NCBI RefSeq assembly: GCF_024748695.1
Contig: NZ_CP087176.1
Location: 4,209,501-4,273,500, forward strand
DNA from: Pseudomonas sp. B21-040
Lineage (GTDB): Bacteria; Pseudomonadota; Gammaproteobacteria; Pseudomonadales; Pseudomonadaceae
Direction: 5' to 3'
Length of the DNA: 64,000 nt
A program made the position numbers and the translations under genes. The notes beneath the pieces are model-generated. The model had not been told where the DNA came from and did no database searches. It worked only from the letters and a program-made list of their open reading frames with translations. How positions within the stretch are numbered: the first letter of the stretch is position 1; each line of letters starts with the position of its first letter. Shown here in pieces: positions 43,818 to 53,626 of the stretch.

Positions 43818-45302
43818 CTAGTTGGTCGCAACGGGCTTGCGAAGAAAGATCACCAGTGGGCTCACCACCAGCATCGCGAACATCAAAATCTTGAATTGGT
43901 CGATCACGGCAATAAACGCCGCTTGCCCGGTGATCATTTCGTTAAGCCCCGCCAGTGCTTGCAGCGAGCCCGGTGCGGAATGCGCGACGGCGCCGTAGAG
44001 CGTGATATTGCTGGCCAGCGCCATGTGCATCGCGTGCATGTTGTTGAAGAAAAACAGCTGCACAATCGCAACGCCCAGGGTGCTTCCGTACACGCGGGAC
44101 AAATTGAAAAAACCGGTGCCTTCCGGGCGCAACGCGGGGTCGAGCGTGCTGAACGCGACCTTGGTCAGCGACGGCATCAAGATGCCGATTCCAATGCCCT
44201 GCACCGCCCCGGCCACCGCCACCGGCGACGCGTCCATCAGCGGCGAATAGCCGAGCATCATCCAGTTGGCATACGCCACGATGGCGACACCTGCTGCCAC
44301 GAACAGCCGACGGTCGAAACGCTCGGGCACTCGCCCCATCAACAGAAACGCACCGACCAGTCCCATGCCACGCGGTATCGTCAGGGCACCGGTGGTGTCA
44401 GGCGGGTAGCCGAGAATTTCATCGAGCATCGGCGAGGTCAGTGCCATGGTCGACAGCAGCACGAAACCCACGGCGAAAAAGATCACGGTCGACAGCATGA
44501 AGTTGCGGTCGTTGAACAAGCGCTTGTTGAGAAAATGCACCTTCGCGGTCAGCACATGCACCACGAACAGGTAGAACCCCAGTGCACAGCCGATCGCTTC
44601 CAGCCAGATCTCGGGGGAGGCAAACCAGTCCAGGCGTTCACCGCGATCGAGCAACATCTGCAGGCTGATCAACGACAGCGTGAAGGTGCCGAAACCAAAG
44701 AAATCGAACGTGGGACGTTTCTCGGCCTTTTTCTCGGCAAGCAGCAGCGCCATCACCAGGAAGATAAACGCCGACAGCGGCAGGCTGATGTAGAAGATCG
44801 GGCGCCAGTCGAAATGTTCGGCCACCCAGCCGCCGATGCTCGGGCCGCTGACGATGCCCAAGAGCACGATGGCGGTCCACGTCGCGCCAAACTTCGCGCG
44901 TTTCTCCAGTGGCAGCGTTTCCATGGCAATCGCCATCGACAGCGGTGCCAGCACGCCACTCGCCAGGCCCTGAATGATGCGCGCGCCGATGAATTCCAGC
45001 GGCGTCGTCGCCAGGGTGGCAAGCCATAAGCCCAGCATGAACATGAACAACGCGGTTTGGTAAACCCGCTTCAAGCCATAGCGCCCGGCGAGCCATTGAG
45101 CAATCGGCATCGTGATCGCGCTGGCGGCAAGGTACGAGGTGAAGATCCACCCAGCCTGGTCGTCGGTCATCGACATACTGCCCTGGATCAACCGGAGCAC
45201 GGCATTGGGCAACGGCAGGTTGGCCGATTGCATATAAGTCGCAAGCAACGCGGCAAACCTTAACGCGCCCGCATTTTGAGGTCTGGCAGGAATGGCGTTC
45301 AT
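43818..45302 (-). CDS. DHA2-family efflux transporter (EmrB-like)
   Basis: A 494-residue inner-membrane drug:H+ antiporter with 14 predicted helices. AQWLAGRYGLKRVYQ between helices 2 and 3 and GIVSGPSIGGWVAEHFDWR (motif C) are present. The start overlaps the stop of the fusion-protein gene (TGATG), so translation is coupled. Probably exports hydrophobic or aromatic acids. Confidence 0.92.
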   Translation of the reverse strand: MNAIPARPQNAGALRFAALLATYMQSANLPLPNAVLRLIQGSMSMTDDQAGWIFTSYLAASAITMPIAQWLAGRYGLKRVYQTALFMFMLGLWLATLATTPLEFIGARIIQGLASGVLAPLSMAIAMETLPLEKRAKFGATWTAIVLLGIVSGPSIGGWVAEHFDWRPIFYISLPLSAFIFLVMALLLAEKKAEKRPTFDFFGFGTFTLSLISLQMLLDRGERLDWFASPEIWLEAIGCALGFYLFVVHVLTAKVHFLNKRLFNDRNFMLSTVIFFAVGFVLLSTMALTSPMLDEILGYPPDTTGALTIPRGMGLVGAFLLMGRVPERFDRRLFVAAGVAIVAYANWMMLGYSPLMDASPVAVAGAVQGIGIGILMPSLTKVAFSTLDPALRPEGTGFFNLSRVYGSTLGVAIVQLFFFNNMHAMHMALASNITLYGAVAHSAPGSLQALAGLNEMITGQAAFIAVIDQFKILMFAMLVVSPLVIFLRKPVATN

Positions 45303-46438
45303 CAGGAGGCACCTGCGGTCAACAATGCTTTGATTGGATACCACCACGACGTGCGATGCCCGGTATCGACCTTGACCGTGGCGCTGATCCCCGAGTAGAG
45401 CGGCATCTGCGGGTCGACCTCATCGAGTTCGAGGCGTACCGGTACCCGCTGCACCACTTTGACCCAGTTGCCGGTCGCGTTTTCGGGCGGCAGCAGTGCG
45501 AAATCCGAACCGGCGCCGGGGCTCATGCTGACCACGTGGGCTTTGAATTCGTGATCCGGATAGGTATCGATGCGGATCGTCGCACTCTGGCCCGGGCGCA
45601 TGTGCGCCACCTGCGTTTCACGGAAATTGGCCTCGATCCACACCTGGCGATCAGACAGCAGCGCAAACGCCGGCGCACCGTTGTTCACATAGTTGCCAAC
45701 CTGCAAATCGTCGACTTTGGCCACGATGCCATCGTCCGGTGCATACACCGTTGCGTAGGACAGATTGAGCTGCGTTTCATCAAGCTGCGCCTGGGCCTCG
45801 CGAACGGTCGGGTGGCTGTCGACGTTGATGTTCGGGTTGCCGTTCAAGGCAACCACCGTGCTCGCGATCTGCTGTTCGATGGAGACGATTCGTTGCCGTG
45901 ACACTTTCAGGTCGGTGTCTGCACGTTCATAAAGGGACTTCGAAACGAACTCGGAAGCGACCAACGCCTTCTTGCGGCCAAACTCCTTTTGATCGAAATC
46001 GGCCGACTCTTTGGCCGATTGCAGTTCCGCCTGTTGCTGGCGGTAGCTGGCCTTGAGCCCATCGATGCGCAACCGGGCAACGCTCAACTGCGCTTGTGCG
46101 CGGTCAACGGCGATTTGCAATGGCTTGGGGTCGATGCGGAACAACACCTGGCCCTTGCGAACCGGCTGGTTGTCCTCGACTGCAATGTCGATCACCTGGC
46201 CGGACGTGCGCGCATTAATCGAGGCCTTCGCCACACGGGCGTAGGCGTTATCGGTCGACATGAAAGGCTGGCCGGCCATGTAGTGTGCGTAGCCAATCGC
46301 CGCAAAGAGCGCCGGCAGGCCCACCATCAGCAGGGGACGCAGTGTCGCTTTAAGCAGTTTCCTGGCAGGCGTGCCTGTTGGGTTCGGCCCTGGGTGCTCA
46401 AAGGTTTGTGTCGCTGGAATGTCGAACTGTTTGGTCAT
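45302..46438 (-). CDS. Membrane fusion protein (EmrA/HlyD family)
   Basis: A 378-residue periplasmic adaptor. One N-terminal membrane segment (LLMVGLPALFAAIGYAHYMA, about 36-55) precedes biotinyl-lipoyl and coiled-coil hairpin regions (QPVRKGQVLFRIDPKPLQIA). The start ATG at 46438 has AAAGGTG upstream; a GTG 12 bases earlier is less likely. First gene of the pump operon, divergent from the TetR gene. Confidence 0.92.
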   Translation of the reverse strand: MTKQFDIPATQTFEHPGPNPTGTPARKLLKATLRPLLMVGLPALFAAIGYAHYMAGQPFMSTDNAYARVAKASINARTSGQVIDIAVEDNQPVRKGQVLFRIDPKPLQIAVDRAQAQLSVARLRIDGLKASYRQQQAELQSAKESADFDQKEFGRKKALVASEFVSKSLYERADTDLKVSRQRIVSIEQQIASTVVALNGNPNINVDSHPTVREAQAQLDETQLNLSYATVYAPDDGIVAKVDDLQVGNYVNNGAPAFALLSDRQVWIEANFRETQVAHMRPGQSATIRIDTYPDHEFKAHVVSMSPGAGSDFALLPPENATGNWVKVVQRVPVRLELDEVDPQMPLYSGISATVKVDTGHRTSWWYPIKALLTAGAS

Positions 46439-46586
46439 GATCGAATACACCTTTAACCGGGAAGTCGGGGGCTAATACCCACAAAGAAACAGCCATGCCG
46501 TGCGCAGTCAGAAGGATCGCTCCGCCGCACCGTGTTTCGTCGCCGCAATACCCAGTTCGAGCTCCGCTACAACAAACCTTGAAATC

Positions 46587-46603
46587 AGGAACTTCTGGTT
46601 CCT
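46587..46603. promoter_or_regulatory. Candidate TetR operator
   Basis: AGGAAC-TTCTG-GTTCCT is a perfect 6-bp inverted repeat with a 5-bp spacer in the 228-base gap between the divergent pump operon and TetR gene. It is a good candidate for repression of both. Confidence 0.55.
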
Positions 46604-46666
46604 TAATTTTGTGCGATGGTGTAAGAATATGCCTCGACCCACCTCCGCACAAGGATTTTGTACGCC

Positions 46667-47290
46667 ATGGCACAAAAAAAGATTACCGAAGCAAAAGTCC
46701 GGGGAAGACCCCGCGCCTATGACCCGCAGACCGCATTGCAGCAAGCGCTTGGTGTGTTCTGGAGTACCGGTTATGCCGCCGCTTCCCTGGACAGCATCGC
46801 CACCGCGGCCGGCATGAATCGCCCCAGCCTCTATGCCGCTTTCGGTGACAAACACGCGCTCTACATCAAAGCGCTTGAGCAATATTGGGAATTTGCCGCC
46901 GCCGCCATGCACGAGGCGTTGACGGACCAGCAACTGACCCTGCGTGAAGCGTTGATGCGTTTCTATGAAGGTCAGCTGTCGATCTACTTCTCGGGCGAAG
47001 GCCAACCCCGTGGCTGCTTTGCGATCGGCACAGCAACGACCGAAGCCGTGGAAGATTCTGAAATCCGTGAGGTGTTGTCAGATCGCCTGAGCCGACTCGA
47101 TGCCGATCTCGAAGCACGCCTGCAAACCGCAATCACCACCGGAGAATTGAAAGACGACGTCGACCCGACAGCCCTCGCCGTCCTCGCCTCCTCCCTGCTG
47201 CACAGCATTTCGATACGGGCACGGGCGGGAAAATCCCGCGAAGAACTGACTGAACTGGCACGCAACGCAGTCAACGTGATCTGCGGTTGA
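46667..47290 (+). CDS. TetR-family regulator of the efflux operon
   Basis: A 207-residue TetR repressor with helix-turn-helix ASLDSIATAAGMNRPSLYAA (about 38-57) and a ligand-binding C-terminal half. It is divergent from the emrA-emrB-nodT operon and probably represses it until a substrate binds. The start ATG (MAQKKITEAK) has AAGGA upstream; an in-frame TTG at 46658 is a weak alternative. Confidence 0.9.
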   Translation: MAQKKITEAKVRGRPRAYDPQTALQQALGVFWSTGYAAASLDSIATAAGMNRPSLYAAFGDKHALYIKALEQYWEFAAAAMHEALTDQQLTLREALMRFYEGQLSIYFSGEGQPRGCFAIGTATTEAVEDSEIREVLSDRLSRLDADLEARLQTAITTGELKDDVDPTALAVLASSLLHSISIRARAGKSREELTELARNAVNVICG

Positions 47291-47298
47291 GAGATTTT

Positions 47299-47823
47299 AT
47301 GGCGGGCGAAAGACTCGAAGACATTCTGGCCGAACAGCTCGACGTGATTTTTTGCGGGATCAATCCGGGTTTGACGGCCGCCGCCCAAGGGCATCATTTT
47401 GCAGGCCGGGGCAATCGTTTCTGGCGCACCCTGCATCTCGCCGGGTTCACCCCCGAGCAGGTGCGCCCGGAAAACGACCGGACGATTTTGCAGTATCGCT
47501 GCGGCTTGACCGCCGTGGTCGAACGGCCTACAGCGAGCGCAGATCAGCTGTCGCGCGATGAGTTCATGGCCGCCGCGGCAAGCTTCGAACAGAAGATCGC
47601 CCGCTACGGGCCGCGCGTTGTGGCGTTTCTCGGCAAAGCGGCGTACTGCGCGCTATCGGGCCGGCGCGACATTCCCTGGGGACTACAACCCGACACCTTC
47701 GGTCATGCACAGGTCTGGGTCTTGCCCAATCCGAGCGGGCGAAATCTTGCGTTCTCGCTTGATCAACTGGTGGGCGCGTATCGCCAACTCCATCAAAACT
47801 TGCACAAATCGACAGTAGGCTAA
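47299..47823 (+). CDS. mug: G/U mismatch-specific DNA glycosylase
   Basis: A 174-residue uracil/ethenocytosine-excising DNA repair enzyme. FCGINPG (motif A, Asn as the catalytic residue) and LPNPSGRN (motif B) are intact, and GHHFAGRGNRFWRTLHLAGF is typical. The start ATG at 47299 lies 8 bases after the TetR stop, with GAGA upstream; an in-frame TTG at 47287 overlaps that stop. Unrelated to the pump by function, only linked by position. Confidence 0.93.
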   Translation: MAGERLEDILAEQLDVIFCGINPGLTAAAQGHHFAGRGNRFWRTLHLAGFTPEQVRPENDRTILQYRCGLTAVVERPTASADQLSRDEFMAAAASFEQKIARYGPRVVAFLGKAAYCALSGRRDIPWGLQPDTFGHAQVWVLPNPSGRNLAFSLDQLVGAYRQLHQNLHKSTVG

Positions 47824-47938
47824 GCTAAGGGCAGCTTATTGCGCACGATGCTCGCTCCGGCAGGGTTTGGGTTTTTCTGAAGAGCGTCTGCAACAGCTAT
47901 TTCAGACAGGCCCACACTATTCACGCAGGACTGACGTG

Positions 47939-49312
47939 ATGACCGAGCCCCAACTCAGCTTTGATGAACTGAAGCGTGCCGCCGCGTCCGGCGAAATTGA
48001 TACCGTCCTGGTCTGCATGGTCGACATGCAAGGCCGATTGGTCGGCAAACGATTCCAGGTCGAATTTTTCATCGACAGCGGCCATGAAGAAACCCACTGT
48101 TGCAACTACCTGCTGGCCGACGACATCGACATGGAACCCGTGCCGGGTTACGCCGCCGCCAGTTGGAGCAAGGGCTATGGCGACTTCGTGCTCAAACCCG
48201 ACATGAGCACGTTGCGCAAGGTGCCGTGGCTGGAGTGCACGGCGCTGGTGCTCTGTGATGTGCTCGATCACCACCATCGACGCGACTTGCCGCACAGCCC
48301 GCGGGCGATCCTGAAAAAGCAGGTCGAGCGCCTGCGCGAGCGTGGCTATACCGGCATGTTCGCCTCGGAGCTTGAGTTCTATCTGTTCGACGAGACCTAC
48401 GAGTCCATCCACAAGCGCAACTACTACAAGCCCAAAACCGCCGGCCACTACATCGAGGATTACAACATCCTGCAGACCACCCGCGAAGAGCCGGTGCTGC
48501 GGGCGATTCGCAAGCATCTGCAGGCCTGCGGCATCCCGGTGGAAAATTCCAAGGGTGAATGGGGCCCGGGGCAGGAAGAGATCAACATCCGCTACGCCGA
48601 TGCCCTGACCATGGCCGACCACCACGTCATCATCAAACACGCCTGCAAGGAAATAGCGCAACTGCAAGGCAAGGCGATCACGTTCATGGCCAAGTGGCGC
48701 TATGACGCCGCCGGTTCCAGCAGCCACATCCATAACTCGCTGTGGGACAAGAACGCCAAGAAGCCGCTGTTCTTCGACGCCAAGGCCGAGTTCGGCATGT
48801 CGACACTGATGCGATCCTGGGTGGCCGGGCAGCTCAAGTACGCCAACGACATCACCTGCTTTCTCGCGCCCTACATCAACTCGTACAAACGCTTTCAGGC
48901 TGGCACCTTTGCTCCGACGCGGGCCGTGTGGAGCCGCGACAACCGCACCGCCGGCTTCCGGTTGTGTGCCGAAAGCAGCAAATCCATCCGCATCGAATGC
49001 CGCATCGGCGGCGCCGACCTCAACCCCTATCTGGCCTTTGCGGCCCTGATCGCGGCGGGCCTGGCCGGCATCGACGAGCAGCTCAACCTTGCGCCGCCCT
49101 TTGAAGGTGACGCCTACCTCGACGAACACCTGCCTGAAGTCTCCAAGACGTTGCGCGAAGCCAGCGCCGCGCTCCAGACCTCCACCATGTTGCGTGAAGC
49201 GTTCGGCGATGAGGTGATCGACCACTACGTGCACACCGCCGAATGGGAGCAGAAAGAGTACGACCGGCGGATCACCGACTGGGAATTGCAGCGCGGATTC
49301 GAGCGCTATTGA
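47939..49312 (+). CDS. Glutamine-synthetase-like gamma-glutamyl-amine ligase
   Basis: A 457-residue member of the glutamine synthetase superfamily that should join glutamate to an amine with ATP. GPGQEEINIRYADAL, FMAKWRYDAAGSSSHIHNSL and RIECRIGGADLNPYLAFAAL cover the metal, substrate and ATP-loop regions. It is closer to PuuA/gamma-glutamylpolyamine or ethanolamide ligases than to GlnA. The start at 47939 follows AGGA. It leads a plus-strand operon with aldehyde dehydrogenase and Fe-alcohol dehydrogenase, which suggests an amino-alcohol substrate. Confidence 0.88.
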   Translation: MTEPQLSFDELKRAAASGEIDTVLVCMVDMQGRLVGKRFQVEFFIDSGHEETHCCNYLLADDIDMEPVPGYAAASWSKGYGDFVLKPDMSTLRKVPWLECTALVLCDVLDHHHRRDLPHSPRAILKKQVERLRERGYTGMFASELEFYLFDETYESIHKRNYYKPKTAGHYIEDYNILQTTREEPVLRAIRKHLQACGIPVENSKGEWGPGQEEINIRYADALTMADHHVIIKHACKEIAQLQGKAITFMAKWRYDAAGSSSHIHNSLWDKNAKKPLFFDAKAEFGMSTLMRSWVAGQLKYANDITCFLAPYINSYKRFQAGTFAPTRAVWSRDNRTAGFRLCAESSKSIRIECRIGGADLNPYLAFAALIAAGLAGIDEQLNLAPPFEGDAYLDEHLPEVSKTLREASAALQTSTMLREAFGDEVIDHYVHTAEWEQKEYDRRITDWELQRGFERY

Positions 49313-49319
49313 GCAGAGC

Positions 49320-50711
49320 ATGACCGCCATGATCCAACTCATCTCACCGGTCGATGGCCGGATTTATGCCGAACGCCAATACGCCGACGCGACGCAGATC
49401 GAACACACGCTGGCGGCTGCCGCAGACGCCCAGGCGCACTGGAAACGCCGGCCTCTGAGCGAGCGCGCCGCCCTGTGCAGCGCCGTGGTGGACGCAATGC
49501 TGGCGATGAAAGACGACATCGTCCCGGAACTGGCCTGGCAAATGGGCCGCCCGGTCCGATATTGCGCTGGGGAATTGCGTGGTTTCGAAGAACGCGCCCG
49601 CCACATGATCGCCATTGCCCCCGAAGCGCTGGCCGCGATTGAACCCACACCGGTCGCGGGGTTTCGTCGGCTTATCCAGCGTGAACCGCTGGGTACGGTG
49701 CTGGTCATTGCACCCTGGAATTACCCTTACCTGACGGCGGTGAACACGATCATTCCGGCGTTGATGGCCGGCAACAGCGTCATCCTCAAACACGCCTCGC
49801 AAACGCTGCTGGTCGGTGAACGCTTTGCGCAAGCGGCGGCCCGCGCCCATCTGCCCGCCGGCCTGTTCAATAATCTGTTGCTGAATCACGACCAGACCGC
49901 CGCGATCATCGGTTCCGCACGCGTGCAGCAGGTGAACTTCACCGGCTCGGTGGGCGCCGGCCAGGCGATGGAAAACGCGGCCACCGGGCGCTTCCTCGGC
50001 CTGGGCCTGGAGCTCGGCGGAAAAGACCCGGCCTACGTGCGGGCAGACGCCCACCTCGACCACGCGGTGGAAAACCTGGTGGACGGCAGCTTTTTCAATT
50101 CCGGGCAGAGCTGCTGCGCCGTCGAGCGCATTTATGTCGATGAGAAAATCTACCCGGTATTTGTCGAGCGCTTCGCCGCGCTGACTCGCCAATACGTGCT
50201 CGGCAATCCTCTGGACGAAGCCACCACCCTCGGCCCACTGGTGACACCGGGCGCTGCGGTGTTCGTTCGTGGTCAGATCGCCGAAGCGCTGGCCCTGGGC
50301 GCCAAGGCACTGATCGACCCGACCACGTTCCCGGCTGACGCGCCGGGCAGTGCTTACCTCGCGCCGCAGGTTCTGGTCGACGTCACCCATCAAATGTCGG
50401 TGATGCGTGATGAAAGCTTCGGTCCGGTGGTCGGCATCATGCCGGTGGCCAGCGACGACGAAGCCATCGCCTTGATGAATGACAGCGAGTTCGGGCTTAG
50501 CGCCTCGATCTGGACCCAAGACCTCGCCGCCGCCGAACGTATCGGCAACGAAATCGACACCGGCACCGTATTCATGAACCGCTGCGATTACCTGGACCCG
50601 GCCCTGGCCTGGACCGGGGTGAAAAACAGCGGGCGCGGCGTCACCCTGTCGCGCCTCGGTTATGAACACCTGACCCGTGCCAAATCCTTCCATTTGCGCC
50701 ATGAGATCTGA
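49320..50711 (+). CDS. Aldehyde dehydrogenase
   Basis: A 463-residue enzyme with PWNYPYL (Asn), LGLELGGKDPAYV (Glu) and NSGQSCCAVERIYV (catalytic Cys), so the family residues are intact; the protein is slightly short at the N-terminus. It lies 8 bases after the ligase gene and 4 bases before the Fe-alcohol dehydrogenase gene, a tight operon. It probably oxidises a gamma-glutamyl-amino aldehyde to the acid, as PuuC does. Confidence 0.92.
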   Translation: MTAMIQLISPVDGRIYAERQYADATQIEHTLAAAADAQAHWKRRPLSERAALCSAVVDAMLAMKDDIVPELAWQMGRPVRYCAGELRGFEERARHMIAIAPEALAAIEPTPVAGFRRLIQREPLGTVLVIAPWNYPYLTAVNTIIPALMAGNSVILKHASQTLLVGERFAQAAARAHLPAGLFNNLLLNHDQTAAIIGSARVQQVNFTGSVGAGQAMENAATGRFLGLGLELGGKDPAYVRADAHLDHAVENLVDGSFFNSGQSCCAVERIYVDEKIYPVFVERFAALTRQYVLGNPLDEATTLGPLVTPGAAVFVRGQIAEALALGAKALIDPTTFPADAPGSAYLAPQVLVDVTHQMSVMRDESFGPVVGIMPVASDDEAIALMNDSEFGLSASIWTQDLAAAERIGNEIDTGTVFMNRCDYLDPALAWTGVKNSGRGVTLSRLGYEHLTRAKSFHLRHEI

Positions 50712-50714
50712 GCC

Positions 50715-51875
50715 ATGAGCCTGACCGGGAATTGGAATTACCCCACGAGCGTCCACTTTGGTGTCGGCCGCATCGCCGAACTCGCCGACACTTGCCGCAG
50801 CCAGGGTATCGAGCGACCGCTGCTGGTCACCGACAGCGGCCTGGCGCGTGCGCCGATGACCATCGCCACACTGGATGCCCTGCGCGCTGCCGGCCTCGGC
50901 GTCGCGTTGTTTTGCGACCTCAAGCCGAACCCGGTGGAAGCCAACCTGGCGGGGGGGCTCGACGCCTGGCGCGCCGGCAACCACGACGGTGTGGTCGCCT
51001 TCGGCGGCGGCAGTGGCCTGGACATGGGCAAGCTCATCGCCTTCATGAGCGGCCAGACGCGCCCGGTCTGGGATTTCGAAGACATCGGCGACTACTGGAC
51101 CCGCGCCGACGAAAGCCGCATCGCCCCGGTCATTGCCGTGCCGACGACCGCGGGCACCGGTTCGGAAGTGGGCCGTGCGGCGGTGATCATTGATGAACGC
51201 ACCCACACCAAACGCATCATCTTCCACCCGAAAATGATGCCGCGCGTGGTCATCAGCGACCCGGCCCTGACCGTCGGCATGCCGGCCAAAATCACCGCCG
51301 GCACGGGCATGGACGCGTTGGCCCACTGCCTGGAATCCTACTGCGCCCCCGGCTTTCACCCGCTGGCCGATGGCATCGCCGTGGAAGGCATGCGCCTGGT
51401 GGCCAACGCGCTGGTGCGCGCCGTGCACATGCCGTCCGACCTTGAGGCGCGCGCGCACATGCTCGCGGCGGCAGCGATGGGCGCCACCGCGTTCCAGAAA
51501 GGACTGGGTGGGATGCATGCCCTGTCGCATCCGGTGGGCGCGCTGTACGACACGCATCACGGCATGACCAATGCGACCTTCATGCCGTATGTCCTGAAAT
51601 TCAATCGCCCGGCCATCGAAGAACGCATCACGCGCTTAGCCGCGTATTTACGCCTGCCCTCCCCCAGCTTCGACAGTTTTCTGGCCTTCATCCTCAAACT
51701 GCGCAAAGACATCGGCGTACCACACACGCTGGTCGAATTGGGGGTGGATGATCAACAGGCCGACCTGATCGCGGACATGGCGATTGTCGACCCGTCTGCC
51801 GGCGGCAACCCGCTGCCATTGACGCGGGCCGGTGCGGCGGAAATTTTCGACGCGGCGTATCACGGCCGCCTGTAG
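50715..51875 (+). CDS. Iron-containing alcohol dehydrogenase
   Basis: A 386-residue group III alcohol dehydrogenase. GGGSGLDMGKL (nucleotide binding), PTTAGTGSEVG and the metal ligands in DALAHCLESYC and HPVGALYDTHHG are all visible. In this operon it would oxidise a hydroxyl group, supplying the aldehyde for the preceding dehydrogenase. The start ATG is 4 bases after the previous stop. Confidence 0.93.
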   Translation: MSLTGNWNYPTSVHFGVGRIAELADTCRSQGIERPLLVTDSGLARAPMTIATLDALRAAGLGVALFCDLKPNPVEANLAGGLDAWRAGNHDGVVAFGGGSGLDMGKLIAFMSGQTRPVWDFEDIGDYWTRADESRIAPVIAVPTTAGTGSEVGRAAVIIDERTHTKRIIFHPKMMPRVVISDPALTVGMPAKITAGTGMDALAHCLESYCAPGFHPLADGIAVEGMRLVANALVRAVHMPSDLEARAHMLAAAAMGATAFQKGLGGMHALSHPVGALYDTHHGMTNATFMPYVLKFNRPAIEERITRLAAYLRLPSPSFDSFLAFILKLRKDIGVPHTLVELGVDDQQADLIADMAIVDPSAGGNPLPLTRAGAAEIFDAAYHGRL

Positions 51876-52014
51876 AGCAGTTGACTGTCGGCGCCCGACT
51901 TTTGAATGCAGCGCACGGACAGGTGGGAGACAGGAGCAGTACGACAAGGGGTTGAAAGCCAGACCGTCCGGAACCCCGGATGGATGCGTATCAAAACCTG
52001 ATGGGGCACACAAC

Positions 52015-53574
52015 ATGAATCCAGCAAGCCAACCCGGCACCGACACGCCGCATGACGACGACGTCAAGGTGCTGCACAGCATGGGCTACGCCCAGCAGCT
52101 CTCGCGACGAATGGGGGTTTTCTCCAACTTCGCGATTTCCTTCTCGATCATTTGCATCCTCTCGGGCGGGATCAACTCACTCGCCCAGGGCACCTCCGGC
52201 GCGGGCGGCGCGTCCATCGGCATCGGCTGGCCGATTGGCTGCCTGATCTCCGGGGTGTTCGCCATGGCCATGGCGCAGATTTCCTCGGCGTACCCCACCG
52301 CTGGCGGCCTGTATCACTGGGGCTCGATTCTCGGCAACCGCTTTACCGGATGGCTGACCGCGTGGTTCAACCTCTTGGGGTTGGTCACCGTGCTGGGTGC
52401 GATCAACGTCGGCACCTATTACTTCTTTTTCGGTGCCTTCGGACCGGCACTGGGCATGGAAGACACGACCACCGTCCGGGTGATTTTCCTCGCGGTGCTG
52501 ACGGGTCTCCAGGCCTTGTGCAATCACTTGGGAATCGGCCTGACCGCCAAGCTGACTGACTTTTCCGGGTATCTGATTTTTGCCACAGCGCTGGCGCTGA
52601 CCATCGTTTGCCTGATCTCGGCGCCCAGCTATGAAGTCGCGCGGTTGTGGACCTTCAGCAATTACTCCGGCGATGCCGGCGGCGGTGTCTGGCCACAAGT
52701 GTCGAACGGCTGGATTTTCATGCTCGGCCTGCTGCTGCCGATCTACACCATCACCGGCTATGACGCCTCTGCGCACACCTCCGAGGAAACCCGCAATGCG
52801 GCCGTTTCAGTGCCACGCGGCATGGTCATGTCGGTGGTCTGGTCGTTGCTGTTCGGCTGGGTGATGCTCAGCTCGTTCGTACTGATGCTGCCGAACATGG
52901 ACGAGGCGGCCAAACAAGGCTGGAACGTATTTTTTTGGGCCATGAACGCGCAGGTCAGCCCGACGCTGAAAATCGCACTGTATGTGGCGATCTTCATCTC
53001 GCAGATCCTCTGCGGCTTGGCGACGGTAACCTCGGTTTCGCGCATGATCTTCGCGTTCTCACGTGACGGCGGCCTGCCCTGCTCCAAAGCGCTGGCCTCG
53101 GTCTCGCCGACCTTTCGCAGCCCGGTGGCCGCGATCTGGACCGGTGCCACCCTCGCCGTTTTGTTCGACTGGGGATCGTCGGTGATCTCGGTGGGGGCAA
53201 CGCCGGTCTATACGATCGTGGTGTCCTGCACGGTGATCTTCCTGTTCTTCTCGTTCATCATTCCCATCGTGCTGGGCCTGTTCACCTACGGGACCTCGAA
53301 ATGGCCAACCATGGGCCCGTGGAACATGGGGCGCTTCTGGTACACCGTGTTTGCCCTGCTCTCGGTTCTGTCGATGATCATTATTTTCGTCATCGGCATC
53401 CAGCCACCGAACGATTGGGCGCTGTACATCACTATTGGTTTCCTGGTGCTGACGGCCATCGTCTGGTTCGGCTTTGAAGCCCGCCGCTTCCAGGGGCCGC
53501 CGGTGGGCGACATGATCGTCAAGCGTCAGGCAGAAATTGCAGCGGCTGAGGCGGCGTTGAACAAGCGCGCTTGA
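52015..53574 (+). CDS. APC-family amino acid/amine permease
   Basis: A 519-residue membrane protein with about 12 helices, of the GABA permease type. SRRMGVFSNFAISFSIICIL and GGINSLAQGTSGAGG in helix 1, then ITGYDASAHTSEET, are family landmarks. The start at 52015 follows GATGGGG. It is 139 bases after the alcohol dehydrogenase on the same strand and precedes a strong terminator. It probably imports the amine used by the ligase. Confidence 0.9.
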   Translation: MNPASQPGTDTPHDDDVKVLHSMGYAQQLSRRMGVFSNFAISFSIICILSGGINSLAQGTSGAGGASIGIGWPIGCLISGVFAMAMAQISSAYPTAGGLYHWGSILGNRFTGWLTAWFNLLGLVTVLGAINVGTYYFFFGAFGPALGMEDTTTVRVIFLAVLTGLQALCNHLGIGLTAKLTDFSGYLIFATALALTIVCLISAPSYEVARLWTFSNYSGDAGGGVWPQVSNGWIFMLGLLLPIYTITGYDASAHTSEETRNAAVSVPRGMVMSVVWSLLFGWVMLSSFVLMLPNMDEAAKQGWNVFFWAMNAQVSPTLKIALYVAIFISQILCGLATVTSVSRMIFAFSRDGGLPCSKALASVSPTFRSPVAAIWTGATLAVLFDWGSSVISVGATPVYTIVVSCTVIFLFFSFIIPIVLGLFTYGTSKWPTMGPWNMGRFWYTVFALLSVLSMIIIFVIGIQPPNDWALYITIGFLVLTAIVWFGFEARRFQGPPVGDMIVKRQAEIAAAEAALNKRA

Positions 53575-53591
53575 AGCTGATCGCCTTCGCC

Positions 53592-53626
53592 ATAAAAAAC
53601 GGGACGCTGAACGTCCCGTTTTTTAT
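53592..53626. terminator. Terminator of the ligase/dehydrogenase/permease operon
   Basis: AAAAAACGGGACG pairs with CGTCCCGTTTTTT over a CTGAA loop, with a U-run on both strands. It stands 18 bases after the permease stop. Confidence 0.92.

Noticed and set aside
43752..45029. Plus-strand open frame of 425 codons, rich in His, Gln and Arg
   Set aside because: Antisense to the EmrB-like transporter; no domain or ribosome site.
49344..51560. Minus-strand open frame of 738 codons
   Set aside because: It lies antisense across two well-supported dehydrogenase genes and has no recognisable domain.
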